A stretch of 64,000 nucleotides of DNA from Ahaetulla prasina (lineage: Eukaryota; Chordata; Lepidosauria; Squamata; Colubridae): NCBI RefSeq assembly GCF_028640845.1, contig NC_080539.1:161510736-161574735 (forward strand). The letters are read 5' to 3'. The notes under the pieces are model-generated. The model saw only the letters and a program-made list of their open reading frames with translations, had not been told where the DNA came from and ran no database searches. Position numbers and translations under genes: made by a program. Shown piece after piece: positions 1 through 10,047 of this stretch. Position 1 is the first letter of the stretch; every line of letters begins with the position of its first letter.

Positions 1-564
1 TCCAGGAGGACACCTAAGTTGCGGACCCTCTCCATCGGGGCCAATGACTCGCCACCGATGGTCAGCGGATTTAGCTGACTGTACCGGGATGCCGGCATCC
101 ACAGCCACTCTGTCTTGGAGGATTGAGCTTGAGCCTGTTTCTCCCCATCCAGACCCGTCGGCCTCCAGACACCAGGACAGCACTTGATAACCGTTGGGGT
201 GGTCCGGTGTGGAAAAGTACAGCTGGGTGTCATCCGCATACAGCTGGTACTTCACACCGAAACCACTGATGATCTCACCCAGCGGCTTCATGTAGATGTT
301 AAACAGAAGGGGCGAGAGGATCGACCCCTGCGGCACCCCACAAGTGAGGCGCCTCGGGGCCGGCCTCTGCCCCCCTGTCAACACCGACTGCGACCGGTCG
401 GAGAGATAGGAGGAGAACCACCGGTAAACGGTGCCTCCCACTCCCAATCCCTCCAACCGGCGCAGCAGGATACCATGGTCGATGGTATCGAAAGCCGCTG
501 AGAGGTCTAATAGGACCAGGGCAGAGGAACAACCTCTATCCCTGGCCTTCCAGAGATCATCCCA
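1..564 (-). mobile_element. L2-clade LINE fragment (reverse transcriptase region)
   Basis: The minus strand reads as LINE reverse transcriptase, with the catalytic YADD followed by TQLYF (YADD codons at about 229-240). Just upstream is the block beginning [10 protein letters not shown]. The same sequence recurs at 11.4 kb, 25.5 kb and 33.0 kb. The copy is cut by the window edge on its 3' side and stops at about 564, where CR1-type sequence begins. Frame breaks make it non-functional. L2 rather than CR1 is chosen from the YADDTQLY motif and the C-terminal block seen in the sister copies. Confidence 0.85.
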
Positions 565-565
565 C

Positions 566-690
566 CTTTGTTGCTCTTCTCTGCACTCTTTCTAGAGTCT
601 CAACATCTTTTTTATAGTGTGGTGACCAAAACTGGATGCAGTATTCTAGGTATGGGCCTTACTAAGGCTTTATAGAGTGGTATAGAGTTT
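566..690 (-). mobile_element. CR1 LINE scrap
   Basis: The minus strand matches the CR1 RT C-terminal region, the part around 'LERVQRR' and 'LVRPHLEYC', as in the longer copies at 23.2 kb and 24.5 kb. It is only about 125 bp and abuts the L2 fragment, so one probably landed in or beside the other. Confidence 0.65.
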
Positions 691-744
691 ATACTTTATA
701 GAGTACCTCACCTGAGATAAAGATAAGAGAGGGGTTTTATATAT

Positions 745-1139
745 CGATAGTACTCTACTTACAACAGTTCATTTAGTGACTGTTTGAAGTCACAGCGACA
801 CTGAAAAAAGTGACTTATGACTGTGTTTTGCACTTAGACCATTGCAGCATCCCCCCTCTCATGTGATCCAAATTCAGACGCTTGGCAACTGACTCATATT
901 TATGACAGTTGCAGTGACCCAAGGTAATGTGATCACCTTTTGTAACCTTCTGACAAGCAAAGTCAATGGGGAAGCCAGATTCACCAAACAACCATTTAAT
1001 AACTGAACAACTGCAGTAATTCACTTAATAAGTATGGGAAAAAGGCCGTGAAAATGGGACAAAATTCATTTAACAACTGTCTCACTTAGCAAGAGAAATT
1101 TTGGGCTCAGTTGTGGTCATAAATCAAGGACTACCTGTA
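745..1139 (+). mobile_element. Pogo/Tigger-like MITE (TIR CAGGTAGTCCTYGACTTAC)
   Basis: The right end reads AAGGACTACCTGTA and the left end is a degraded version of the same terminal inverted repeat. Internal sequence matches the copies at 4.6, 19.0, 52.9 and 59.2 kb, including the tract around CAAAGTCAATGGGGAA. Flanking TA and a TIR of this type fit the Tc1/mariner (pogo) superfamily; the superfamily is inference. It has no transposase. Confidence 0.7.
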
Positions 1140-1373
1140 TTGCCTTGATTCCATCTAGAACAGAAATCAATATGATATGACTTAAACTATGCCAGAAGCT
1201 GCAGCCAGTTAGCACTGAGATCAGTCTGAGCACCATTTACACGTGAAAACTAGTCACTGTTTAAAATTTCTAACCTCTGAAGCCTCTGATTTTAGGCTTA
1301 TCATACCTGGACTGCAAAAATGTAGTCCAGATATGACAAAGGATAGGAAAAACCTTCAAGTTGTCTGCCAAGA

Positions 1374-1617
1374 GCCGTGGTGGCGCAGTGGTTAGAATGC
1401 AGTGCTGCATGCTACTTCTGCTGACTGCCCCCTGCCTACAGTTTGGCAGTTCGAGTCTCACCGGCTCACTGTTGACTCAACCTTCCATCCTTCTGAGGTC
1501 GGTAAAATGAGGACCCAGATTGTTGGGGGCAATAGGCTGTCTCTGTAAAACTGCTTAGAGAGGGCTGTAAAGCACTGTGAAGTGGTATATAGGTCTAAAT
1601 GTTACTGCTATTGTTAT
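1374..1617 (+). mobile_element. tRNA-derived SINE with MIR/L2-like tail (type A)
   Basis: A pol III box A (TGGCGCAGTGG, 1381-1391) and box B (GTTCGAGTC, 1449-1457) form a tRNA-like head. A central region follows around GGTAAAATGAGGACCCAGAT, and the tail resembles MIR/L2 ends (TGTAAAGCACTGTGAAG then TATATAGGTCTAA). Six further copies lie in the window, at 15.2, 18.2, 19.4, 41.8, 46.5 and 57.4 kb. The exact Repbase family name cannot be fixed without a search. Confidence 0.8.
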
Positions 1618-1905
1618 CTCTTTTCTGCCACTTTGTGGTCTTCTGGTTTTTTGCCATTGGATTTGGTATGCCTGCTCAGATGCTGGATTGTTCTGGAGTT
1701 CTGGAGTGCCTGTCAGTATAGGAGGATGCAAATTTATTTTATTATAAGAGCAAACAGGCATTCTTTAAAGAGTTGTATGATTTATGTGGCATTTGTCTCA
1801 ATGCAAATTTACAAAAATGAGATTGTGAAGAATGAACTGTCTATGGCTTTGATTAAAGTGAAAGATTATCATAATGTGAGTAGGTTAAAGGTTATCCTAA
1901 TCTGA

Positions 1906-2960
1906 GCAACAGGCACAAAAGGCTTGGGTTCTTATTTTTCCACTTCCATTTTATTTTAATTTTTATTAAGCAGTTAACATTAAGGTCAGAAACAATCCCA
2001 TTGATGATATTGGAATTCATAATACACTGTTCACAGAGGGTTTTATTGGCCTGAGTTAATGCTCTAGGTTACATGCAGGGTTGACACTGTTTTTGCTTGC
2101 ATGCAATATTTGCAAAGTTATTTTCTGTGTGCCTGAGAAATGAGGAGTTGTGTGCCTTTAAGCAATGAAATCACTAGCAGAGGATAATACGTTATAAGAA
2201 TGTGTCCTGCTGACCTTACAATCGCTTCTTAAAAATTAACATGATCATATTGATCCACAATTGTCTTCTAGTAATACAGCTGAAAATATATATTGTTTGG
2301 CTGCAAATTGCAAGAACAAATAAATGTGGAAATTATGCCTCAGTGCGCTTCGTTGCAATAAATCTATATTGATGAAAGAATAAATATAGCTTAATCCCAC
2401 AGGTCTTTCTCAAAGTCTAGACAGGAGGAAGCCGATGCAGTAATAGCTTAACTCAGGAAAAGGTTCTACATATATTCCTTATGCATTTCCCAAAGTAACG
2501 TCAATAAAAATTCTGTACATGATTTTAAAGGCAGCTTTTGGATTTGAATTGCTTTGTTTTAATATCAGCATCCCTAAATTTTTCTTATATATATATTTTA
2601 TGTGGTTCTACAAGTCCACATTTAAATACTAATTAAAATTATTAGTAGGCACTTGCTTTACATTCCCTGAAGTCGCTCGGTTGATCTGTACTAGGATGTC
2701 ATTCTTTACAACACTATTCAATAAGCCACCATAATGGTTACTTTGAGGATTCCAATAAGTTAGAAGAGATAGAACAAATTGAAAAAAAAAAATAACTTAA
2801 AACTTTAGAGTTTTCATTGACAAAATATCATAAAACCCATTAGAAATGAGATCATGCACTGTTGCTTACTATTAAGAAATTAAATATATTTTTCCCCTAA
2901 CACACTCTCTCTCCCCTCCCCTTTCCCTCTCCCTTCTTCCCTCCCTCTCTTTCTCCTCTC
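1906..2960. other. No gene or recognised repeat
   Basis: AT-rich sequence with short homopolymers and a pyrimidine-rich run at about 2901-2958 next to the following hAT element. I see no splice-flanked open frame and no repeat shared with the rest of the window. Confidence 0.5.
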
Positions 2961-3195
2961 CAGAGGTGGGTTTCAGCAGGCTCTGACCAGTTCTGGAGAA
3001 CTGGTAGCGGAAATTTTGAGTAGTTTGCAGAACCGGTAGTAAAAATTCTGACTGGCCCCGCCCCCATCTATTCTCTGCCTCCTGAGTCCCAGCTAATCAG
3101 GAGGGAATGGAGATTTTGCAGTAACCTTCCCCTGCCACACCCACCAAGCCACACCCACAGAACCGGTAGTAAAAAAATTTTGAAATCGACCACTG
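2961..3195 (+). mobile_element. hAT-like MITE, type C (CAGAGGTGGGTTTCA ... CCACTG)
   Basis: It starts CAGAGGTGGGTTTCAGCAGG and ends ACCACTG. Internally it has the AACCGGTAG motifs and CCACACCCACCAAGCC tract of the other type C copies at 43.9, 46.1 and 57.9 kb. The 8-bp flanks are only weakly similar here, so the TSD is eroded. Confidence 0.7.
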
Positions 3196-3245
3196 CCCTG
3201 CTCCCATTAATTCCAAATACATGTGAATATTGTATATATATATAT

Positions 3246-3349
3246 TCCAAAGAATAGAATAGAATAGAATTTTTATTGGCCAAGTGTGATTGGACACACA
3301 AGGAATTTGTCTTGGTGCATATGCTCTCAGTGTACATAAATAAAAAAAG
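3246..3349 (-). mobile_element. L3/CR1-like LINE ('Snake1'-type), 3' end only
   Basis: (AGAAT)n followed by TTTTTATTGGCCAAGTGTGA and the fixed 3' UTR up to the sequence equivalent to TATGTACACTGAGAG. It is the same 3' end seen at 10.05, 48.6 and 60.4 kb, here 5'-truncated to about 100 bp. Confidence 0.85.
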
Positions 3350-3379
3350 ATGGAAGGAATTCAGAATGAGAGACTTTCA

Positions 3380-3632
3380 AATCCAAGTATTCCTTGTTAA
3401 GCAACTGCCTCATTTAGGGATCATTCAGTTACAACAGTTTTGAAAAAGTCACTTTGTGACAAGTTGTCCTTGTATTTATGGCTTTTGAAGGTCTGTCAAA
3501 GAAAGGAAAACTGAAATGAAGATCCATAAGCACAGTCATGATTTCATTTTGTGACCACTTTGCTTAACAACGGAATTGCTGATCCCAATTGTGATTGCTT
3601 AGCAAGGACCGTCCCTATACAGAAAAGGCATT
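3380..3632. mobile_element. Diverged relative of the pogo-like MITE
   Basis: Contains themes of the window's pogo-like family (CTTAACAACGG, GCTTAGCAAGGACC, GTGACCACTTTG) but does not align cleanly with the other copies. It may be a second subfamily or a decayed copy. Confidence 0.4.
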
Positions 3633-3720
3633 TTTTTATGAGGTATATCTCCATTCCCTTTGAAATGTGAACCTTTTTTGTATTTTCCCCTTGTTGGCCA
3701 ATATCACAGTCCTTCCACTC

Positions 3721-4241
3721 CAGGGGTGAAATGCTCCCGGTTCGGACTGGATCAGCTGATCCGGTAGCGATGGCAGCAGGTGGTTTGGAGAACTGGTAGC
3801 AAAAATCCCCCCTCTGCCCATGCACCTCCCCCCCCCAATCGCCCAGTCGCCCGCTTGCCCGCTTGCCGCTTATTTTCAGCTCACTCACTTTTCTGTAAAA
3901 AAATGCTTTTAAAAAGTAAAAAAAGGCTCTGATGATTACAGCTGAGCCATCCGATCATCAGAGCCTTTTTTTTACTTTTAAAAGCATTTTTTTACAACCT
4001 ATTTGGCTGAATAGGTAGTAAAGATGCTTTTAAAAGTTAAAAAAAGATCATGCGCCACAGCTGATCATGCCCCCCCCTGCACGCTGTTCTATTTACCCCA
4101 TGCCTTCTTTTGGCATACACTGTGCGTTCGCACCTTGCATTTGGTGTGCAGTGTGCAGTGCGCATGCACGCATGCAGCATGTGTTTAGGGCTCATGTGCA
4201 GCCAGCAAACCAGTAGTAAACCGGTTCAGATTTCACCACTG
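3721..4241 (+). mobile_element. hAT-like non-autonomous element with internal hairpin
   Basis: The ends are CAGGGGTGAAATGC and ATTTCACCACTG. Flanking 8-mers TTCCACTC and TTCCACCT agree at 6 of 8 positions. It contains a long inverted repeat: arms 3895-3936 and 3954-3995, about 42 nt each, separated by 17 nt. No transposase. The CCGGTT motifs near both ends relate it loosely to the type C hAT elements. Confidence 0.65.
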
Positions 4242-4633
4242 TTCCACCTGTTATGGTATACCTATTATTCCCATCCTTATAGACAGGATATTCATTGCAG
4301 AAGTCATAAAACATTATATCTAGAAAGTAGGTACTACAGGGCCAATGTACGGGCCAATACATAATGGCTTTGCTGGTCCTTTTAGAACTGGCAAGGTGGT
4401 GAAAGCATATTAGAGTTTTAGTCAGGGTATGATGACTTGATTCATCTATTTCTTCCTAAACATGTATTGGCCCGATTCACACAACCAGTTAACCTAATTA
4501 GCCACTAACCTAGTCAAATCCTACCAGTGGTTCAGGCAGCACACAACCACAGAACCTGGCCATAAATCCTCAGCTGAGTAACATAGAGATCTCAATCACC
4601 TTTTCTAGGCACATCCCATGATACTTTTTAGAA

Positions 4634-5601
4634 TACAGGTAGTCCTTGACTTACAACAATTCATTTAGTGACCGTTACAAAGGCATTGAAAAAGTGACAT
4701 AACCGTTTTTCACACTTATGACCCTTGCAGTATCTCTATGGTCATGTAATCAAAATTAAAATGCTTGGCAACTGAGTCACATTTATGATGGTTGTGGTGA
4801 CCCGGGGTCATGCGTTCACCTTATACAATTTTCTGACAAGCAAAGTCAATGGGGAAAGTAAACCATGTTACTGTTGTGGTCTGCCAGCAGCCTGTAGAGC
4901 TGGCAACGGACTCAGACAGCGATGAGGCTGAGGAAGAGCGTGGGCCAGTCCTGGAGGCTGGGGAAGGCCCGGATGAGAGCTCTGCATTGGAGGCTGAGGT
5001 GGGGCCAGGGTCATAGGGGAATGAGGTACAAACTCCAGAGCCTCCAGAGACTGACAGTAGTGAGGCAGTGGAAGAGGAGGAGCCTGTTCCTAATGCACGC
5101 ATGAGAAGAGCTGCCAGAAGGCAAGAGCAGCTCAAGCAAAGAGGATGACTAAGGAGTAGGGCCAAGAGATGATTGGCCCTTCTCATAAGGCTTAAAAAGA
5201 CCAGCAACAGCATTTGGGCTCTTTGCTGGAAAACAACATTGATGGCTTCGTCTTGTTGCATTTATTTTGTATCGGTGTCTTCTGAACTTTTGCCAAGAAA
5301 GGCCTTTGGCAGTTTGCCTAATTGGATCACGTTTGATGATGGGATTGAGGAATTGTATTGGGAGGAATTTGCTTTAATTTAGTTGAACTAGGGTGAGAAT
5401 GAAGTAATTTTCAGCTGTTCGAATAAAGTTTGTTTTTACACTGAGTTTCCTACTACCTACTTGGGCCTGGGTCACAACAGTTACTAACTTAACAACTGCA
5501 GTGAGTCATTTAACAACTGTGGCAAAACTCACTTAAAAAATGTCTCACTTAGCAACATAAATTTTGGGCTCGATTGTAGTCATAAGTCAAGGACTAGTAC
5601 T
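4634..5601 (+). mobile_element. Pogo-like MITE split by a solo LTR
   Basis: The left part (4634-4866) begins TACAGGTAGTCCTTGACTTA and reaches CAAAGTCAATGGGGAAA. The right part (5485-5601) resumes with ACTTAACAACTGCAGTGAG and ends near AAGTCAAGGACTA. The two parts are continuous in the uninterrupted copies at 0.8 and 52.9 kb, so the LTR at 4872-5479 is younger than this MITE. Confidence 0.8.
4872..5479 (+). mobile_element. Solo LTR, family A, 5-bp TSD GTTAC
   Basis: The 608-bp unit starts TGTTGTGG and ends CACAACA (TG...CA, short inverted ends) and is flanked by GTTAC at 4867-4871 and 5480-5484. It has a TATA-like CTTAAAAAG at about 5191 and a poly(A) signal AATAAA at 5422-5427. From base 4873 to a stop at 5146-5148 one frame is open except for a TAG at 5014-5016. 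It encodes an acidic stretch, then a basic one (ARMRRAARRQEQLKQRG). No gag, pol or env lies beside it, so it is a recombination remnant. TG...CA with a 5-bp TSD fits Ty3/gypsy or a retroviral LTR; which one cannot be decided here. Confidence 0.82.
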
Positions 5602-5740
5602 AGTTAAGGCTTCATTATCACTAAACTCTGCCTTACTGGGCAAGTTTCAATAATCATGGTTTGTCTGCTGCAGCCAATCAATATTTGAAAGTTCTGTTCT
5701 ACCAAACTTTGGCAGTGAGTTCAGTAATGGGGTGGATTAG

Positions 5741-6343
5741 TTTTTTTTTTTTTTTAATAAATAATTTTTTATTTCCATTTTTCAACATCATATTTATGTA
5801 CAAACTATTATCCATCATTAATCATTAATTTTTATTTATTACTAATTCAGGCCTGCCCGACTGCCACTTCCTTACTACACAACTTCCCTCTCTACCCTCT
5901 ACTACTTTCCCTTATCCTTCATCCCCTTCACTTTACTACTTCCTCTCCTCCTTCTCCACTCCTCCCTTCTTCCACCCTATCTAACCCTCTTATTCCCCTC
6001 CTCCTTCTCTACACTTTCCTATCTACTTTCTTCCCTCCTTCTACTCCTCTCTCCTTTTCTTCCTGAAATGGCAGTCGAGCATCCCCAATATCATTTTAAA
6101 TTTTTTAATTTCATATCTTCGAAAATTACTGTACATTAATAATCAGTCCATGTATCACTTATTGATTCATTTTCCCCCCCTTCCCCCCCCCTCCCCCTTC
6201 CCCCCCCCCAGACTTCCCAGAGCAAATACCGGGTATTATAACCAACAATCACAAGCTAAAGTATACAAAATAACCTCCCACCCTAAAAAATTTTTAAAAC
6301 TATAGATCCCCTCACAATAAAAATAAAAAAGATAGGAAAGATA
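5741..6343 (-). mobile_element. Poly(A) retroelement, L1-like integration
   Basis: Poly(T) at the left end is a 3' poly(A) tail on the minus strand, and a pyrimidine-rich body follows (about 5850-6060). It is flanked by a 16-bp duplication GGGGTGGATTAGTTTT at 5729-5744 and 6344-6359. A long TSD plus a poly(A) tail is the signature of L1-type target-primed insertion, unlike the CR1, L2 and L3 copies here. No coding region is recognisable, so L1 versus an L1-mobilised transcript is open. Confidence 0.65.
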
Positions 6344-6359
6344 GGGGTGGATTAGTTTT

Positions 6360-6699
6360 GAGTCACTCTCCCTGTCTACATTCCTTAGACTAGGAATGTA
6401 TAATAGATCCTGTGAGAGACGTAGGTGTATCTTACAAGACAACAATCTGGGTTGAATTACTTGAACGCTGTGATGACTATATCTATTTTGGATTAAATGT
6501 AATCCAATCTAACACCCTCTTGGTGTTTCCAGAATACATTAGCTTCCTCATTAAATTTAGCTAAGTGTCTTGTGGGAACAAAGTCACGGGTTATACAGTA
6601 ACTTGGGTGAATTAACTGCAACAGATCTTGCCTCAGAAAGTTTCCCGTTATTGTTTTTCTCCTCCATCTGCTTTGTTTTGGTCTGTATACTTCTACATC
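6360..6699. other. No gene or recognised repeat
   Basis: Short unique stretch between the poly(A) retroelement and a hAT element; nothing recognisable. Confidence 0.45.
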
Positions 6700-6707
6700 A
6701 TCTAACC

Positions 6708-7216
6708 CAGTGGTAGTCAACCTGGTCCCTACCATGAAAGTTCCAGCTTTCATGGTGGGCGGTAGGGGTTTTGTCCGATACTGAAGAACTTTCCTTTTTT
6801 TAAATGTAATTGACTTTTTAAAAAATTTTCATAGCATTATTTAAAAACATTTTCATTAGGTTTTCATAAAATTCCCCGTGACAATTTAAATTTTTGAAAA
6901 TATACTATTTGTATTGCCCGTGCATAAGTTTAGTTCATGTTACGCAAGTAAAACTAAATGGCGCTATAGTGCAACCACAAACAAAAGAGCCTCATCCCAG
7001 AATAGCTCACGCATCTCCTCACCACCACCCAGCTGTAACAGACAAGCAGAGCTGGTAGCTGGTGCCCCTCCCCAAACCCAATCCACGATGCATGAGAGGC
7101 ATGTGCAGATAATGATACACAGCACATTACTGTGGAACCGGTGGTCGGTTAGAAAATTTTACTACTAACAGAGATACAAAAGTGGGTGGTAGGTATAAAA
7201 AGGTTGACTACCCCTG
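6708..7216 (+). mobile_element. hAT non-autonomous element, type A, perfect 8-bp TSD
   Basis: The ends CAGTGGTAGTCAACCTGG and AGGTTGACTACCCCTG form the TIR. ATCTAACC is duplicated exactly at 6700-6707 and 7217-7224. The 509-bp interior matches the copies at 42812 and 48017. No transposase domain, so it was mobilised in trans. Confidence 0.88.
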
Positions 7217-7277
7217 ATCTAACCCATTCAGGGATTACCATCTTGATGTGCTGGGAAGGTTCAGAAGTTCAAATTAC

Positions 7278-7890
7278 CTTTATTATTTATTTATTTTATT
7301 TTTTCGTATTTTTATACCGCCCTATCTCCCTAGGGACTCAGGGTGGTTCACAGCCAGATAAAATAGACATATAAATACAAAATAAAACATCCATTAAAAA
7401 ACTTATTACATATGGCCGAATAATTAAAAATAGCAATACACATAATAAAATCCCCATTAAAACCAATTCAAATTTAAAAATCTAGTCCAGTCCTGCGCAG
7501 ATAAATAGATGTGTCTTAAGCTCGTGGCGAAAGGTTCAAAGGTCAGGAAGTTGGCGGAGTCCTGGGGGAAGTTCGTTCCAGAGGGTGGGAGCCCCCACAG
7601 AGAAGGCCCTTCCCCTGGGTGTCGCCAGCCGGCACTGCCTGGCCGACGGCTCCCTAAGGAGTCCCTCTCTGTGAGAGCGCATGGGTCGGTGAGAGGTATT
7701 CGGTAGCAGCAGACGGTCCCGTAAGTAACCCGGCCCTATGCCATGGAGTGCTTTGAAAATAGTTACCAAAACCTTGAAGCACACCCGGAAGGCCACAGGT
7801 AACCAGTGCAGTCTGCGCAGGAGAGGTGTCACATGGGAAGTAGCATCAGCAGGAATCTGGTCTGGAGCGCCGGTCCAGAACTTCACTCCG
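7278..7890 (-). mobile_element. L2-clade LINE, 5'-truncated 3' end
   Basis: The left end carries the A-rich tail (as T-rich on plus) and the L2 3' hairpin, CCGCCC...GGGTGG. The minus strand then encodes the RT C-terminus: LHWLPVAFR, FKALHGIGPGYLRDRLL and FSVGAPTLWNELPPGLRQL within codons of 7536-7900. About 610 bp survive. Confidence 0.85.
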
Positions 7891-8371
7891 ATCAGTAAGG
7901 AAAAGAGAGAAGCTAAGAACATCCCATAAAGCAATGAAGGACAGGGAGACATCAGGAAAAGTCAACACTTAACACGTGTAGCTGTTGTATTTCCACAAAT
8001 GGAATTTGGATGTAGCGATGTGGCCAGACCAAAGGCACAAAAAAGTCCAATACTAATAGGGCCAATATTGAAAGAGGAGCCTTTTTGTATCATCAAAATA
8101 TGGAAAGCAAGAAATGCAAACGAAGAAAACAAAAATGAAATTGCCAAAGCAGAAAGGTAACTATTAGGCTGGGTATCTTATGAACAATATACTTAGATTG
8201 GTATATACATTGCCATGCTGAGCACAAATCCATTCAAAGGAATGGCGTGGTAATGATACTCAAAAAGAATATTGTTTCGTGTTTGACTATAACACAATAA
8301 CAGAATTATATCTGCTGGAATGAATGAATATGCAGATAACGTTATTGTGAGATATGCTCCTAATACAAATG
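7891..8371. other. No gene or recognised repeat
   Basis: Unique AT-rich stretch between an L2 fragment and a small hAT element. Confidence 0.45.
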
Positions 8372-8379
8372 CAATAGAG

Positions 8380-8514
8380 CAGGGGTGTCAAACTCCCAGC
8401 GTCATGATGGCTTCACACTATGGGTTAGAATTTTTCCCCCTTTGCTAAACTGGGCAGGGGCATGGCCAGCACGTGATTGCATCCGGCCCATGGGCCACAA
8501 GTTTGACAGCCCTG
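8380..8514 (+). mobile_element. Small hAT MITE, perfect 8-bp TSD CAATAGAG
   Basis: It starts CAGGGGTGTCAAACTC and ends GTTTGACAGCCCTG. CAATAGAG is repeated exactly at 8372-8379 and 8515-8522. The length is 135 bp with no coding content. The CAGGGGTGTCAAACTC end is common in amniote hAT-derived MITEs. Confidence 0.88.
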
Positions 8515-8550
8515 CAATAGAGGGAAACATTGAGACAAATTCTAATAAGT

Positions 8551-8739
8551 GCTAAGTGCAATATCAAGAAAGGACATAGATAATAGATAGGTGGGTAATT
8601 GGTTGCAAAAGTTGCTAAGTGCAATATCAAGAAAGGACACAGATAATAGATAGGTGGGTAATTGGTTGCAAAAGTTGCTAAGTGCAATATCAAGAAAGGA
8701 CACAGATAATAGATAGGTGGGTAATTGGTTGCAAAAGTT
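8551..8739. repeat. Minisatellite: three tandem 63-bp units
   Basis: Units at 8551-8613, 8614-8676 and 8677-8739 are almost identical; the only difference I see is at ACATAGA versus ACACAGA. Because 63 is 21 codons, the minus strand stays open and reads as three identical 21-residue repeats, which I attribute to the period and not to coding. Confidence 0.95.
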
Positions 8740-9745
8740 GGAAAAGTGAAAGAATTGAGTAACTTAACCAATCCAGAGAGCAGGATTCTTATGATTACCC
8801 GTCCTGTCAATGGAATGCATGTTATCATTATCGTTAATGTTTTAGCCATGACTTCTGGTTTTTATAACATTTTGATGAATCTGTTGTCTTGAATTTGACT
8901 TATATGTCTTTAATCTCAATTACATATTAGGGAGTTTAGCATCTATGGATTGAAATGATCTGTAAGCCAGCCAGCCAGCCAGCCAGTAAATAAATAAATA
9001 AATGATAAAGGTTGGCTTGAATAGATGTAATAATACGAGTGATAGATTAACGAAGCTTTGCAAAGAGAAATCTTTTTTATTGACCATAGCTAGTTCAGGC
9101 CACAGAATTGCAGGCTCTACACCTGGACACCACCAGATGGAAATTATTGGAATCAAGCTGACCTCATAATAGGGAGCAGAGGGCGGGAAAGTGCAATCGT
9201 TCAGCCAGGAGACCTCCAGGTGCAGATTGTAGAGTACATTATGAATTATTGATTGTCAAGTACATGGTTTAAACTTAGAAACTAAAGAGTGGGTGTACAA
9301 GTAAGATACAACCCAGTGAACACACAGTCAGAATGTAGAATCAATAAGAAACAAATTTAGTATTCTTCACTTATGCAAAGAGAACCTGAGAAGCTATTGG
9401 TGAGATAAGAGACCCTGAGAAAACTGAAGCAGAAAAATATCCCCAATATTTCAAAGAGGAAAAGATCCAAGAGGCTTTCAGAACAAGCTATCATGATACC
9501 CAGGAAAAAAAAGAGAGAGGATAAAAGCCTTAGGCAACCAAAAGGATGTATGATGAATTAATGCAGACTTCCAACATCAAACAAGAAAGAACAAGGAAAG
9601 ATATCTTAATGCAGAATGTCAACAAATAGTGGAATATAATAATAATAAAAAAGGAAAATAAAATCTTTTAAAGAAGATCAGAGAAATCACAGGAAATTTT
9701 GCAGCTAAGGTAGGAATATTCAGGTAATCACAGGAGGGACCTGGG
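8740..9745. other. No gene; short (CCAG)n and (TAAA)n tracts
   Basis: Mostly unique sequence. A CCAG repeat of about five units at 8966-8986 runs into TAAA repeats to 9003, which looks like the tail of an older retroelement. Nothing else is recognised. Confidence 0.5.
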
Positions 9746-10047
9746 TGTCATGGCTGTTTCCGAGTCCTCTGATGAGGGAGCTGATAACTTTGTAGGATCA
9801 GAACTTGCAGGAGATAAAATAGTACTCCAGCCAGCTGTTGGCAAGAAGCTTGAGCAAACCATCTTTCCAAAAGAGGACACATCTGGAGACAGTGTTATGG
9901 AAAATGCTCCTCTTCCAGATCCACGGAGTGGAGGCAATTAAGGTTACTGGAGCAGAGAGTGCACACCTGAATTCAAGAGCTGGCAGGATCAAGACATCTC
10001 CAGCCCATTAATTGGCCAACATCTGGCAGAGTTGTTTGCTCTGCAGG
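9746..10047 (+). mobile_element. Truncated LTR candidate, related to family A
   Basis: It starts TGTCATGG and is open in the same phase from its second base as the two complete family A LTRs. A 63-codon frame (9750-9941) opens with MAVSESSDEGADN and stays acidic. Downstream, GCAGAGTTGTTTGCTCTGC resembles the corresponding part of the 4.9-kb LTR. The 3' half is missing because the L3 LINE begins at 10048. There is no TSD to confirm it, so the family link is inference. Confidence 0.45.

Noticed and set aside
1374..1460. Possible tRNA gene (box A and box B present)
   Set aside because: It is the head of a SINE with a fixed core and tail, repeated seven times in the window, and does not fold into a full cloverleaf with an acceptor stem that I can see.
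8551..8739. CRISPR-like or clustered repeat
   Set aside because: The 63-bp units are directly contiguous with no unique spacers, and the setting is vertebrate DNA.
8445..8849. 134-codon minus-strand protein with three 21-residue repeats
   Set aside because: The repeat is a consequence of a 63-bp period; there is no start context, conservation or neighbouring exon to support translation.
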